Source: Clostridia bacterium BRH_c25 (GTDB lineage Bacteria > Bacillota_A > Clostridia > Lutisporales > Lutisporaceae). From it: 16,260 nucleotides of DNA. The stretch covers positions 1 through 16,260 of the forward strand of contig LOES01000115.1 in NCBI GenBank assembly GCA_001515955.1, in the 5' to 3' direction. The notes under the pieces are model-generated. The model was not told where the DNA came from, made no database searches, and saw nothing but the letters and a program-made list of their open reading frames with translations. Below are positions 1-6,592 of the stretch, piece after piece. Both the position numbers and the translations under genes were made by a program. Position 1 is the first letter of the stretch. Every line of letters begins with the position of its first letter.

Positions 1-191
1 AGGTTGCTTCCGCGGTTAATATACCGGTCATAGCTTCGGGGGGCGCAGGCAGAAAAGAGGATTTCTACCGGGTGCTGACAAAGGGAAAGGCTGATGCGGC
101 GCTGGCAGCTTCGCTGTTCCACTATGGAGACCTGAGTATTGGGGCTTTAAAGGCCTACCTGGCACAGAAGGGAATAAGCGTAAGAACATGA
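1..191 (+). CDS. hisF: HisF, imidazole glycerol phosphate synthase cyclase subunit (3' end only)
   Basis: The last 62 codons of a gene that begins upstream of the window; the frame starts at base 3 and ends at TGA 189-191. The peptide contains [13 protein letters not shown], then [17 protein letters not shown], and ends KGISVRT, which is the conserved C-terminal phosphate-binding end of the HisF TIM barrel. The family makes imidazole glycerol phosphate and AICAR from PRFAR, using ammonia passed from HisH, in cytoplasmic histidine synthesis. It is followed 92 bases later by hisIE, the usual last gene of clostridial his operons. No terminator lies between them, so co-transcription is likely. 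Confidence 0.95.
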   Translation, partial: VASAVNIPVIASGGAGRKEDFYRVLTKGKADAALAASLFHYGDLSIGALKAYLAQKGISVRT

Positions 192-197
192 TTTTTA

Positions 198-220
198 GAT
201 GCGAGATACGAGACTCGAGA
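198..220 (+). repeat. Heptamer arm, GATNCGA dialect, solo left arm (element 1)
   Basis: About 3.3 units of GATNCGA (N = G, A, T in order; the third unit is GACTCGA). It has no matching right arm before hisIE. It is followed by GGGTATTCCTTTAGGG-like sequence (228-243), which also follows the left arm at 2170-2199. Probably a truncated copy of the paired elements described below. Confidence 0.7.
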
Positions 221-283
221 AAAGTCAGGGTATTCCTTTAGGGCAGAAATTTTTGTGCGAAATATTTGGATGGGAGAAATTAT

Positions 284-910
284 ATGGTAATTGATGATAT
301 TAAATTCAATGAAAAAGGCTTGATACCGGCAATAGCACAGGACTACAAAACCGGAGAAGTGCTGATGATGGCGTATATGAATGAGGAAAGCCTGGAAAAG
401 ACTCTGGAAACCGGACGGTCATGGTTTTACAGCAGAAGCAGGGAGGAGCTTTGGGAAAAGGGAGCGACCTCAGGAAATACACAGGAAGTTAAGGAAATGT
501 TCTATGACTGTGACGGAGATTGCCTGCTTCTTAAGGTAGCGCAGAAGGGAGCAGCTTGCCATACGGGAAACAGAAGCTGCTTTTACAGAAGCCTTGGGCC
601 TGCAGATGACAGTGTAAAAGCTGCAAATATAGGAGCGGTTATTGAAGAACTGTACATGAAGGTGGGGGATAGAAAAGAGAATCCTGTACCTGACTCCTAT
701 ACCTGCTATCTTCTTTCCAAAGGTATTGACAAGATACTTAAAAAAGTGGGGGAGGAGAGCACGGAAGTAGTGATAGCAGCCAAGAATGAGAGCAAAGAAG
801 AAATCATATATGAAATATCCGACCTGATTTATCATTTAACGGTATTAATGAAATATGTAGACGTCTCTTTCGAGGATATTGCCGCTGAACTTCTGAACAG
901 ATCCCGGTAG
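284..910 (+). CDS. hisI: HisIE, fused phosphoribosyl-AMP cyclohydrolase / phosphoribosyl-ATP pyrophosphatase
   Basis: A bifunctional enzyme of 208 aa for steps 2 and 3 of histidine synthesis. Residues 1-110 are the HisI cyclohydrolase: DCDGD (75-79) and the zinc-binding cysteines C92 (ACHTG) and C99 (SCFY) are present. Residues 115-208 are the HisE pyrophosphatase: [21 protein letters not shown] followed by [10 protein letters not shown] (about 138-168), with the acidic GEEsTE metal-binding helix intact. I chose ATG 284 because GGGAGA lies 7 bases upstream; an in-frame TTG at 266 has no better ribosome site. The length is normal for fused HisIE. It is the last his gene here; a heptamer hairpin follows it rather than a classical terminator. 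Confidence 0.95.
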   Translation: MVIDDIKFNEKGLIPAIAQDYKTGEVLMMAYMNEESLEKTLETGRSWFYSRSREELWEKGATSGNTQEVKEMFYDCDGDCLLLKVAQKGAACHTGNRSCFYRSLGPADDSVKAANIGAVIEELYMKVGDRKENPVPDSYTCYLLSKGIDKILKKVGEESTEVVIAAKNESKEEIIYEISDLIYHLTVLMKYVDVSFEDIAAELLNRSR

Positions 911-920
911 GGGCATAATA

Positions 921-1013
921 AGTCACTAGTCCCTAGATTCTAGTCCCTAGAATTAGGGCAAGGCTTCGAAGCCTGACCCTGACCTAGAGACTAGCGACCA
1001 GCGACTAGCGACT
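921..1013. repeat. Paired heptamer hairpin, AGTCNCT dialect (element 2)
   Basis: Left arm 921-950 and right arm 984-1013 are each 30 nt: four heptamers plus two bases. The unit is AGTCNCT on the left and its complement AGNGACT on the right. N differs between the two arms in all four units. The core holds the 14-base perfect palindrome AGGCTTCGAAGCCT at 961-974, flanked by AGGGCA and TGACCCT. It lies between hisIE and the manC promoter. Confidence 0.85.
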
Positions 1014-1038
1014 GAAATAGTGCCCGCACGCAAAAGTA

Positions 1039-1065
1039 ACGTATTGCACCATGCCGCATATTATA
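1039..1065 (+). promoter_or_regulatory. Candidate sigma-K promoter for manC
   Basis: AC at 1039-1040, a 16-base spacer, then CATATTATA at 1057-1065. This fits the Bacillus sigma-K consensus AC-N16-CATANNNTA exactly. It sits 26 bases before the manC start. No sigma-A type -35/-10 pair with proper spacing was seen here. The consensus is short and this is not proof of use. Confidence 0.5.
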
Positions 1066-1091
1066 GTTATTACGGAGGAAGGTGTGTGACT

Positions 1092-2168
1092 ATGAACCAT
1101 GTGGTAATAATGTGCGGAGGTTCAGGCAGCAGGTTCTGGCCTATAAGCAGGAAAGTATACCCAAAGCAGTTTTTGAAAACTGTTGGCGAAAAGACGATGA
1201 TCCAACTTACAGTAGACCGTATCAGCAGGTTCATTCCCCTTGAGAATATTTACATGGTAACGAACAATAGCTATGTTAAAACCATAAGGGAGCAGGTGCC
1301 TCAAGTATTTGAGGAGAACCTTATAATAGAGCCGCAAATAAAAGAGACTGCCGCTTGCATAGGTTATTCAGCCGTGAAGCTTCTAAAGAAAGATCCGGAA
1401 GCGGTTATGATAGTACTTCCTTCTGACCACTATATAGAGAATGAAGAAAGATTTATCGAAACCTTGAAACAGGGCATTGAAATAGCAGGCTCCGACAACT
1501 GCCTTGTGACAATGGGTATAAAGCCTTCAAGACCGGAAACAGCTTATGGCTATATTGAAACTGGAAAAAAGATAGATAGGCTATTGAAAGTACCGACCTA
1601 TAAAATAAAAAGATTTACAGAAAAGCCGAACAGGGAAAAAGCTCAGGAGTTCATCGACAAAGGCACTTACCTCTGGAACAGCGGGATGTTCATCTGGAAA
1701 GCTGCCGTATTGCTTAGACAGTATAAAAAGTTTCTTCCTGAAATGTATCAAAGCCTGAAGAGGATGAGTGATCATATAGGAAATCCCGGGGAGTCCAGGA
1801 TAGTTGAAGAAGAATATGACAAAATTGACGGTATTTCCATTGATTATGGAATACTGGAAAAGACATGGGATGTATATGTAATGGAGAGCAGCTTTTTCTG
1901 GGATGATATAGGAAATTGGACTGCATTGGAGAGGTATATGGACAAGGATGAAAACGGCAATTCAATAAAAGGAGGGCATAAGGTTCTGGACTCGCGAAAC
2001 TGTATACTGTACGGGAACAAAAGGCTTATTGCCGCTCTGGGAGTTGAGGACCTTATAATAGTAGAGACGGATGATGTGGTGCTGGTATGCAAAAAGGACA
2101 GGGACCAGGATATCAAGCTTCTGACCAAGGAGCTTCTAAAAGACGGAGAAACAATTAAATATGTATAA
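1092..2168 (+). CDS. manC: Mannose-1-phosphate guanylyltransferase
   Basis: A 358 aa nucleotidyltransferase that makes GDP-mannose from mannose 1-phosphate and GTP in the cytoplasm. Visible motifs: the N-terminal nucleotide loop GGSGSRFWPISRKVYPKQFL (9-28), LPSDHYI (109-115), MGIKPSRPETAYGYIE (141-156), FTEKPN (175-180), YLWNSGMF (193-200), SIDYGILEK (249-257) and WDDIGNW (270-276). It is the short form without a C-terminal phosphomannose isomerase domain. Start ATG 1092 follows GGAGGAAGG at 1075-1083; the open frame runs upstream to 1020 but into repeat sequence. A sigma-K-like promoter and the neighbouring glycosyltransferase and coat genes suggest its GDP-mannose feeds a spore-surface glycan. 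That use is inference; the enzyme assignment is firm. Confidence 0.92.
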   Translation: MNHVVIMCGGSGSRFWPISRKVYPKQFLKTVGEKTMIQLTVDRISRFIPLENIYMVTNNSYVKTIREQVPQVFEENLIIEPQIKETAACIGYSAVKLLKKDPEAVMIVLPSDHYIENEERFIETLKQGIEIAGSDNCLVTMGIKPSRPETAYGYIETGKKIDRLLKVPTYKIKRFTEKPNREKAQEFIDKGTYLWNSGMFIWKAAVLLRQYKKFLPEMYQSLKRMSDHIGNPGESRIVEEEYDKIDGISIDYGILEKTWDVYVMESSFFWDDIGNWTALERYMDKDENGNSIKGGHKVLDSRNCILYGNKRLIAALGVEDLIIVETDDVVLVCKKDRDQDIKLLTKELLKDGETIKYV

Positions 2169-2169
2169 A

Positions 2170-2502
2170 GATGCGAGATACGAGATTCGAGATGCGAGGA
2201 AAGCTTGGGTATTCCTTACGGGTCCTGGTACAGAAACCACGGGACACACGGCTGACTTCCACGGATGGACACGGAAGCTTTATTCTTTTGTATAGTTACA
2301 CTAGCGAGTATCAATATTTACCTGATTATCGAACACTATTAAGTAACATATATTTATTCCCGCCGTGCATTCCGTGGATTTCCGTGTTTTTCCGAAGGAA
2401 ATCCGTGTTACCCGTCCTCCTCGGGACCCCGCCCCGGAACCCCGCTCTCCCATTCCATAGCCCTACCCTAATCCTCGTATCTCGTATCTAGCATCTCGTA
2501 TC
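2170..2502. repeat. Compound heptamer element, GATNCGA dialect, between convergent genes (element 3)
   Basis: This accounts for the 333-base gap between manC and the glycosyltransferase. Outer arms are 2170-2199 (N = G, A, T, G) and 2473-2502 (complement strand N = A, G, A, A), 30 nt each and mismatched at every N. Inside is a second inverted pair of different sequence: CACGG/CCACGGATGGACACGG-type sequence at 2238-2275, and its partner at 2362-2409 with several TTCCGTG units. After that come GTTACCCGT at 2407-2415 and a GC-rich stretch (2420-2450) that looks like a worn copy of the GGTNCGR dialect. An AT-rich segment (2280-2358) separates the inner arms. The right arm overlaps the stop codon of the minus-strand gene by one base. 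Confidence 0.75.
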
Positions 2503-3626
2503 TATCTTCTATCATACACCTCTTCATATACCTTTATTGTCTCAATTACTGTCTTTTTCCATGAAAAGTTGTAGGCTCTTCTCAAGGCTTTAGCCGACAG
2601 TGCTTCTCTGAATTCGGCATCTGATATGGTTTTGTAGATTTTATCAGTCAGCTCGTCTGTATCGTAAGGATCTGCCAACAAGGCTCCATCCCCTACCACC
2701 TCAGGAATTGAAGTAACATTCGTGGTAATTGTAGGAGTTCCACAGGTCATAGCCTCCAGGGGAGGAAGGCCAAAGCCCTCATACAACGAGGGATATACGA
2801 ATAGAGAGGCACAATTATAAAAGTATGGCAGATGCTCATAAGGTACATAACCTGCAAAAACCACCCTGTCCCTTAAGCCCATATTCTCCGCCTTTTTCTT
2901 CAGCTCATAGTGATTATCCTTGGAAGCTCCAAGCAGCACCAGGTCATAATAACCAGGCAGCTCCCGGTACAGCCTCTTATACGCTTCCAGCAGGCCGTCC
3001 ACGTTTTTACGGGGACTGAAGCCTCCAAGATATAATATGAAGTCATTTGAATAACTGTATTCCTTCTTCAGGAAATCCCAGGCTCTTTCTTTTTCCATAA
3101 GCCTGAACCTGCTGTCTGCAGCCAGATATGTGACTATGATCTTATCCTCCGGCAGCTTGAAGTATTTGATGATATCCTGCTTGGAGTAGTTGGATACGGT
3201 TATTACCTTATCACATTTTTCCAGTATATAGGGCATTTCCTCCATAAACTTATCCAAATAGCTTTTTCCGCAGGTTTCAGGCATGACGTAGGGTATAAGA
3301 TCGTGAACAGTAGCGATATAGGAGCAGTGCTTTGACTTGGGAAGCCCCAGTCCGTTCTGGGGCAGGTGAAAGACGTCGCAGTTGATCTTCTTCACCTGGG
3401 CGGGGAGAAATACTTCATCCCAAAATTTTTTATTCTTTTCACCAAACAAGGTAAGGTTAATATTGCTTCTTCCCAGAAGAAAGTCATACCCGTCGTTAGG
3501 CCAGAAAAAGCTGTAGTTGTTCCGGCCGTCAATATTAATTATATTTTCCATAAGTCTTGCTGTATAGGTGCCTATGCCGGTTCCGGCATATAGCTTGGCT
3601 CCCCTTGTATCTATGCATATATGCAT
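2502..3626 (-). CDS. GT4-family glycosyltransferase
   Basis: A 374 aa GT-B fold retaining glycosyltransferase of the glycosyl transferases group 1 / GT4 family. N-terminal acceptor domain: MHICIDTRGAKLYAGTGIGTY with a glycine-rich loop (15-19), then ATVHDLIPYVMPE (105-117) and DKVITVSNYSKQDI (139-152). C-terminal donor domain: ILYLGGFSPRKNVDGLLEAY (197-216), VVFAGYV (255-261), and EGFGLPPLE (283-291), which is the EX7E nucleotide-sugar motif, followed by TSIPEVVGDGALL. I chose ATG 3626 because AGGAG lies 8 bases upstream; the GTG at 3635 overlaps that site. No membrane segment is seen. GDP-mannose made by the convergent manC is a plausible donor, and the adjacent coat cluster suggests spore-surface glycosylation. 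Donor and acceptor are not readable from sequence. Confidence 0.88.
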   Translation of the reverse strand: MHICIDTRGAKLYAGTGIGTYTARLMENIINIDGRNNYSFFWPNDGYDFLLGRSNINLTLFGEKNKKFWDEVFLPAQVKKINCDVFHLPQNGLGLPKSKHCSYIATVHDLIPYVMPETCGKSYLDKFMEEMPYILEKCDKVITVSNYSKQDIIKYFKLPEDKIIVTYLAADSRFRLMEKERAWDFLKKEYSYSNDFILYLGGFSPRKNVDGLLEAYKRLYRELPGYYDLVLLGASKDNHYELKKKAENMGLRDRVVFAGYVPYEHLPYFYNCASLFVYPSLYEGFGLPPLEAMTCGTPTITTNVTSIPEVVGDGALLADPYDTDELTDKIYKTISDAEFREALSAKALRRAYNFSWKKTVIETIKVYEEVYDRR

Positions 3627-3645
3627 ATAATTCACTCCTATAAAT

Positions 3646-3759
3646 AGTCGTTAGTCACTAGTCACTAGTCGCTAGAGTTAAGGCAGGGCTCCGCAGCCCT
3701 AGCCCAGTCTTCGAAGGCCTGCTTAAATCCTAGAGACCAGCGACTAGAGACTAGTGACT
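3646..3759. repeat. Paired heptamer hairpin, AGTCNCT dialect (element 4)
   Basis: Left arm 3646-3675 (N = G, A, A, G) and right arm 3730-3759 (complement N = A, T, G, T), each 30 nt, mismatched at all four N positions. The core contains AGGGCTccgcAGCCCT (3685-3700) and CTTCGAAG (3709-3716). Just outside the right arm is CCCCATAGGAATACCC, the complement of the GGGTATTCC module that follows the left arms at 198 and 2170. It occupies the divergent region between the glycosyltransferase and the first coat gene. Confidence 0.85.
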
Positions 3760-3840
3760 TTGCCCCATAGGAATACCCATAATAAACATTATATTTTACT
3801 ATTCTTGTACCTGTGACTGGTGCTGATAGTAAAAGCAGTA

Positions 3841-3867
3841 ACACAATTTTTCCGGCATCATATAATG
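3841..3867 (+). promoter_or_regulatory. Candidate sigma-K promoter for the coat cluster
   Basis: AC at 3841-3842, a 16-base spacer, then CATATAATG at 3859-3867. Only the last base departs from the sigma-K pattern AC-N16-CATANNNTA. It is 31 bases before the first CotS-like start. A sigma-E reading (CATATAAT against CATACAAT) is possible for the -10, but no convincing sigma-E -35 was seen. Confidence 0.45.
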
Positions 3868-3897
3868 ATATAAATGCTGTGAAAATGAGAGGATTAT

Positions 3898-4884
3898 ATG
3901 GATACAAAGCTTATTGAGGAATCTTACGGTTTTCGAATCAAGGATATCCGGAATATTAAGAATGTCAGCAGGATAGAGACGGACTGCGGAGTTAAGTGCT
4001 TGAAGAAAGCTCACATGAGTCCGTCATTTTTCCTCTTTATATACTCAGCTGTAAACTATCTGAAGGAAAAAGGATATGAAGGGGTAATCCCGTATAGTAC
4101 CGCTATTGACGGAAGTATTTGCATACCTGACGGCAAGTATGTTTACTATGTGGTTGATTGGGTTGAAGCAAAAGAGTGCAGATTCAAAAGAGAGGAAGAA
4201 CTAAAAAAGGCCATAAGAGCAGCAGCAGAGCTTCACAGGGCATCTGCCGGCTATGTGCCTCCAAAGGGTGCGAAGCCAAGAGTATTCTATAACAAGTGGG
4301 TGGAGAAGTGTGATAAGAAAAGCAAGGAGCTGTTGGAATTCGGCAAAGCCATTGAAGAAAAGGAATATATAGACGATTTTGATGAGATATTTTCCAGACA
4401 TCTGAAATATTACCTGCAGCAGGCTAAAGAAAGTGCCGGAATGATAAATGAAAGTCCATACTGGGAAATATCCGGGAAAAGTGAAAAGTCAGGGGAATTC
4501 TGCCACCATGATCTGGCCAACCATAACTTCCTGATATCAGACAATGGAAATATATATCTGATTGATTTTGATTACTGCATAATGGATACCAGGCTTCATG
4601 ATCTTTCCAGTCTCATTATACGGAACATGAGATATGGAGTTTGGGATATTGACAAGGCATATTTCATACTCGATGAATATAACGGGATATATCCGATAGA
4701 CCAGAAGGATCTTAAGGTAATAAAGGCATTTATGACTTTTCCGCAGGATTTCTGGCAGGTAGGCTTGCAGTACTACGTGGAGAAGCAGCCCTGGACTATG
4801 GAATACTTCCTGATGCGACTCAACAGGATTGTAAATGACAGGGAAATAAGAGACAAATTTCTAAAGGAATTTTTAAAGCTATAA
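3898..4884 (+). CDS. CotS-family spore coat kinase-like protein (1 of 4)
   Basis: A 328 aa protein with the aminoglycoside-phosphotransferase / CotS-YutH kinase fold. A small N-lobe has the candidate nucleotide lysine in GVKCLKK (31-37). The catalytic loop is CHHDLANHN (202-210; D205, N210) and the metal-binding motif is IDFDY (222-226; D223). The C-terminal tail has FPQDFW and a conserved QYYVEK region. The active site therefore looks intact. CotS/CotI proteins are laid down in the mother cell as part of the Bacillus spore coat; a substrate has not been established to my knowledge. Start ATG 3898 follows GAGAGGA. It heads a run of coat genes behind a sigma-K-like promoter. Confidence 0.87.
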   Translation: MDTKLIEESYGFRIKDIRNIKNVSRIETDCGVKCLKKAHMSPSFFLFIYSAVNYLKEKGYEGVIPYSTAIDGSICIPDGKYVYYVVDWVEAKECRFKREEELKKAIRAAAELHRASAGYVPPKGAKPRVFYNKWVEKCDKKSKELLEFGKAIEEKEYIDDFDEIFSRHLKYYLQQAKESAGMINESPYWEISGKSEKSGEFCHHDLANHNFLISDNGNIYLIDFDYCIMDTRLHDLSSLIIRNMRYGVWDIDKAYFILDEYNGIYPIDQKDLKVIKAFMTFPQDFWQVGLQYYVEKQPWTMEYFLMRLNRIVNDREIRDKFLKEFLKL

Positions 4885-4888
4885 AGGT

Positions 4889-4914
4889 TGCGAGGTATCT
4901 CGTATCTCGCATCT
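4889..4914. repeat. Heptamer arm, GATNCGA dialect, solo right arm (element 5)
   Basis: About three units read on the complement strand as GATGCGA, GATACGA and a worn third unit, directly after the first coat gene. No left partner is present. TGCGAG near 4889-4894 can pair with CTCGCA at 4906-4911 to make a small local hairpin. It mirrors the solo left arm at 198-220. Confidence 0.65.
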
Positions 4915-4935
4915 AAATTATAAGGAGTTGGGTTT

Positions 4936-5154
4936 ATGAGCGACAAGAAGCATGGCAATGAAATATTAAGTGTGGAAAGTGGCATGTGCCCTGTAGAACA
5001 GGTCGAAAAGCTGGAGAGCTTCATAAAGGATATGAAGGATGAATTAAAACAGCTAAAAAAGATTGGCAAGCACAAGGAAAAGATTGAGAAGCTTGAAAAG
5101 GAGAAAAAGAAGATAATAAGCAAAAAGCTTAAGAAGCATCATAAGCACCATTAA
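4936..5154 (+). CDS. Small basic coiled-coil protein in the coat cluster, function unknown
   Basis: A 72 aa protein that I do not recognise. Start ATG 4936 follows a good AAGGAG site at 4922-4927. The N-terminus (1-20) is mixed polar with a single cysteine. From about residue 21 to 64 it is a nearly continuous charged helix (VEKLESFIKDMKDELKQLKK, then a Lys/Glu-rich run), consistent with a coiled coil. It ends in a strongly basic, histidine-rich tail, KKLKKHHKHH. There is no signal peptide or membrane segment. Its place between two CotS-like genes suggests a coat structural or assembly role. The His/Lys tail could bind metal, polyanion or another coat protein; that is inference only. Confidence 0.75.
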   Translation: MSDKKHGNEILSVESGMCPVEQVEKLESFIKDMKDELKQLKKIGKHKEKIEKLEKEKKKIISKKLKKHHKHH

Positions 5155-5213
5155 GTGAATATTAACACAACAACTTACTTGTTTTTCAAAGTGTTAATAA
5201 TCACAACTAATAC

Positions 5214-5320
5214 ATTTCGCGAAATACATTTTACATTCTTTATTCAAATTTCGCGTAAATGTTTCCTTAGTTGTTGTTGAATTCGCACTTTACCCAATAG
5301 TAATACTTTTGTGCGTTCAA
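5214..5320 (-). repeat. Dispersed ~105-nt repeat, copy 1 (inverted)
   Basis: Read on the minus strand it starts TTGAACGCACAAAAGTATT, passes through GTGCGAATTCAA and ATTTACGCGAAATTTGAAT, and ends ATTTCGCGAAAT. It matches the copy at 16099-16203 almost base for base with only a few substitutions and small indels. The first 42 bases contain a self-complementary pair, TTGAA-CGCAC and GTGCG-AATTCAA, and the far end is the palindrome ATTTCGCGAAAT. It lies in the leader of the second CotS-like gene. Confidence 0.85.
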
Positions 5321-5329
5321 CATTGATTC

Positions 5330-5372
5330 AGTGCCTCGCGTGCTCAAGAAAGGATATACGTTACGAGGCACT
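5330..5372 (+). promoter_or_regulatory. Hairpin in the leader of the second CotS-like gene
   Basis: AGTGCCTCG (5330-5338) is perfectly complementary to CGAGGCACT (5364-5372), and an inner CGT/ACG pair can extend the stem. It begins 10 bases after the dispersed repeat and ends 32 bases before the start codon. It has no U tract, so it is not a terminator. It could shape translation or RNA stability; no ligand class is recognised. Confidence 0.45.
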
Positions 5373-5403
5373 ATATTATCACGCCACAAGAAAGGGTGAT
5401 GTT

Positions 5404-6414
5404 ATGTCCGGCGGATATGGAAAGCTGAAAAGGCATGATTTGAAGCTTCTGATAGAGAGCCTGTATGGTTTGGAAGTAAAAAACATGCAGGAAGATGACA
5501 GGGGCATAATTGTCTATACGGACAAAGGAATAAAAAGACTGAAAGAGACAAAAAGCAATGAAGCAAATATATTATTCGCAGCATCAGCTTATGAGCATAT
5601 CTGCAATAATGGGTTCAGACGGCTCAGCTGTATGAACCGAAGCTTAAACGGAAGCTATTGCATGAGATATGACAAGAGCAACTATGTACTTCAGGATTTT
5701 ACCAAGGGCAGGGTATATGATGTAGCGGACAAAGAAGCCGCAGCAGTTGTGGGAAGGGCACTTGCGGAGTTTCATAAGGCGGGGGAGCAGTTTGTGCCTA
5801 TACCGGGAAGCCGTGCCCGTGTTGACTGGGGAAAATGGATGGAGAAGTTCAAGGCAAATTCCATCAGTCTGAAAAAGTTCAGAGAAATTGTATGTCTGAA
5901 AGAAAGAAATAATGAGTTTGACAAAATATTTGCCGTGAATGTTGATGAGTTTCTTGGTAATATGAAATACTCCTGTGAGCTGCTGAAGAAAAACGGGTAT
6001 CTTGACAAGGTCAGGGAGGCAATGGCATGTAATCAGATTACCCATAGCGAATTCAAAAAGCATGCAATATTGGAAGAGGCAGGAGATGTATTCATAACCA
6101 ATCTTGAAGAATGCAGCTATGATATTTGTGAAGTTGATATAGCGACACTGTTTGAGAGCTTTTCAGGAAAGAACAAGGTCGGGTTGGTAAGTGCGGCATT
6201 AGAGGCATATTCAGGAATAAAGCCCTTGGATAGGTACTCAATAAAGATAATAACAGCATTTATTATATACCCTAAGAGGTTCTATAAGGTTGTGGAAAGT
6301 GCTTACGGAAGAAGGAAGAACTATAACGAAATCGAACTGGTACGAAAGCTTGAGAGAAGCATAAAGAGGGAAAAAAGAAAAGAAGAGATTATTAAGCTGC
6401 TTGATTCCTTATGA
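5404..6414 (+). CDS. CotS-family protein with a degenerate kinase active site (2 of 4)
   Basis: A 336 aa paralogue of the flanking CotS-like proteins, aligned over the whole length (YTDKGIKRLKET N-lobe, GRALAEFHKAG helix, DWGKWMEKF, C-terminal FIIYPKRFYKVV). The N-lobe lysine region is kept. The catalytic loop HHDLANHN of the paralogues is replaced by THSEFKKH (213-220), so the catalytic Asp becomes Ser215 and the Asn becomes His220. The DFD metal motif becomes NLE (233-235). It is therefore predicted to be a pseudokinase while the frame is fully open. ATG 5404 was chosen for its AGGGTGAT site; the longer open frame from GTG 5311 would begin inside the dispersed repeat. A structural coat role or activation of a sister kinase is possible. 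Confidence 0.85.
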   Translation: MSGGYGKLKRHDLKLLIESLYGLEVKNMQEDDRGIIVYTDKGIKRLKETKSNEANILFAASAYEHICNNGFRRLSCMNRSLNGSYCMRYDKSNYVLQDFTKGRVYDVADKEAAAVVGRALAEFHKAGEQFVPIPGSRARVDWGKWMEKFKANSISLKKFREIVCLKERNNEFDKIFAVNVDEFLGNMKYSCELLKKNGYLDKVREAMACNQITHSEFKKHAILEEAGDVFITNLEECSYDICEVDIATLFESFSGKNKVGLVSAALEAYSGIKPLDRYSIKIITAFIIYPKRFYKVVESAYGRRKNYNEIELVRKLERSIKREKRKEEIIKLLDSL

Positions 6415-6437
6415 CGCAACTGTATAATATTGCGTCA
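6412..6437 (+). terminator. Inverted repeat over the stop codon of CotS-like 2
   Basis: TGACGCAA (6412-6419, containing the TGA stop) and TTGCGTCA (6430-6437) form a perfect 8-bp stem with a 10-base loop. No U tract follows, so it may act as an RNA 3' end stabiliser or weak terminator rather than a classical intrinsic terminator. The heptamer element starts on the next base. Confidence 0.4.
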
Positions 6438-6547
6438 GGTACGAGGTTCGGGGTGCGGGGTTCGAGGGGGACGGGTAACACGGTTTTCCTCGTGACCTGT
6501 TACCCGTACTCCGTTCCCCCCGGACCTCGAACCTCGTACCCCGCACC
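6438..6547. repeat. Paired heptamer hairpin, GGTNCGR dialect (element 6)
   Basis: Left arm 6438-6467 (N = A, T, G, T) and right arm 6518-6547 (complement N = G, A, T, C), each 30 nt. All four N positions mismatch, and the last base of each heptamer (A,G,G,A against G,A,A,G) also mismatches. The core has a perfect 10-bp stem, ACGGGTAACA (6471-6480) with TGTTACCCGT (6498-6507); GTTACCCGT recurs at 2407-2415 inside element 3. A T-rich run follows the right arm (6548-6553), so it may double as a terminator. Confidence 0.85.
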
Positions 6548-6592
6548 TTTTTTAATAGGGAAGTGATTCAATTAGTGAGGATGGAGCTTTTT

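Noticed and set aside
470..835. Minus-strand 121-codon frame in hisIE
   Set aside because: Antisense shadow of a clearly recognised enzyme.
921..1013. Heptamer arrays as a CRISPR array
   Set aside because: Units are 7 bases with no spacers between them and the arms are inverted copies; there are no cas genes nearby.
2171..2491. 106-codon plus-strand open frame between manC and the glycosyltransferase
   Set aside because: It lies wholly inside the compound repeat element, has no ribosome site and gives a low-complexity peptide.
5311..5403. 31-codon N-terminal extension of the second CotS-like gene from GTG 5311
   Set aside because: The GTG is the end of the dispersed repeat, the extension overlaps a hairpin, and ATG 5404 has a good ribosome site and matches the paralogues' lengths.
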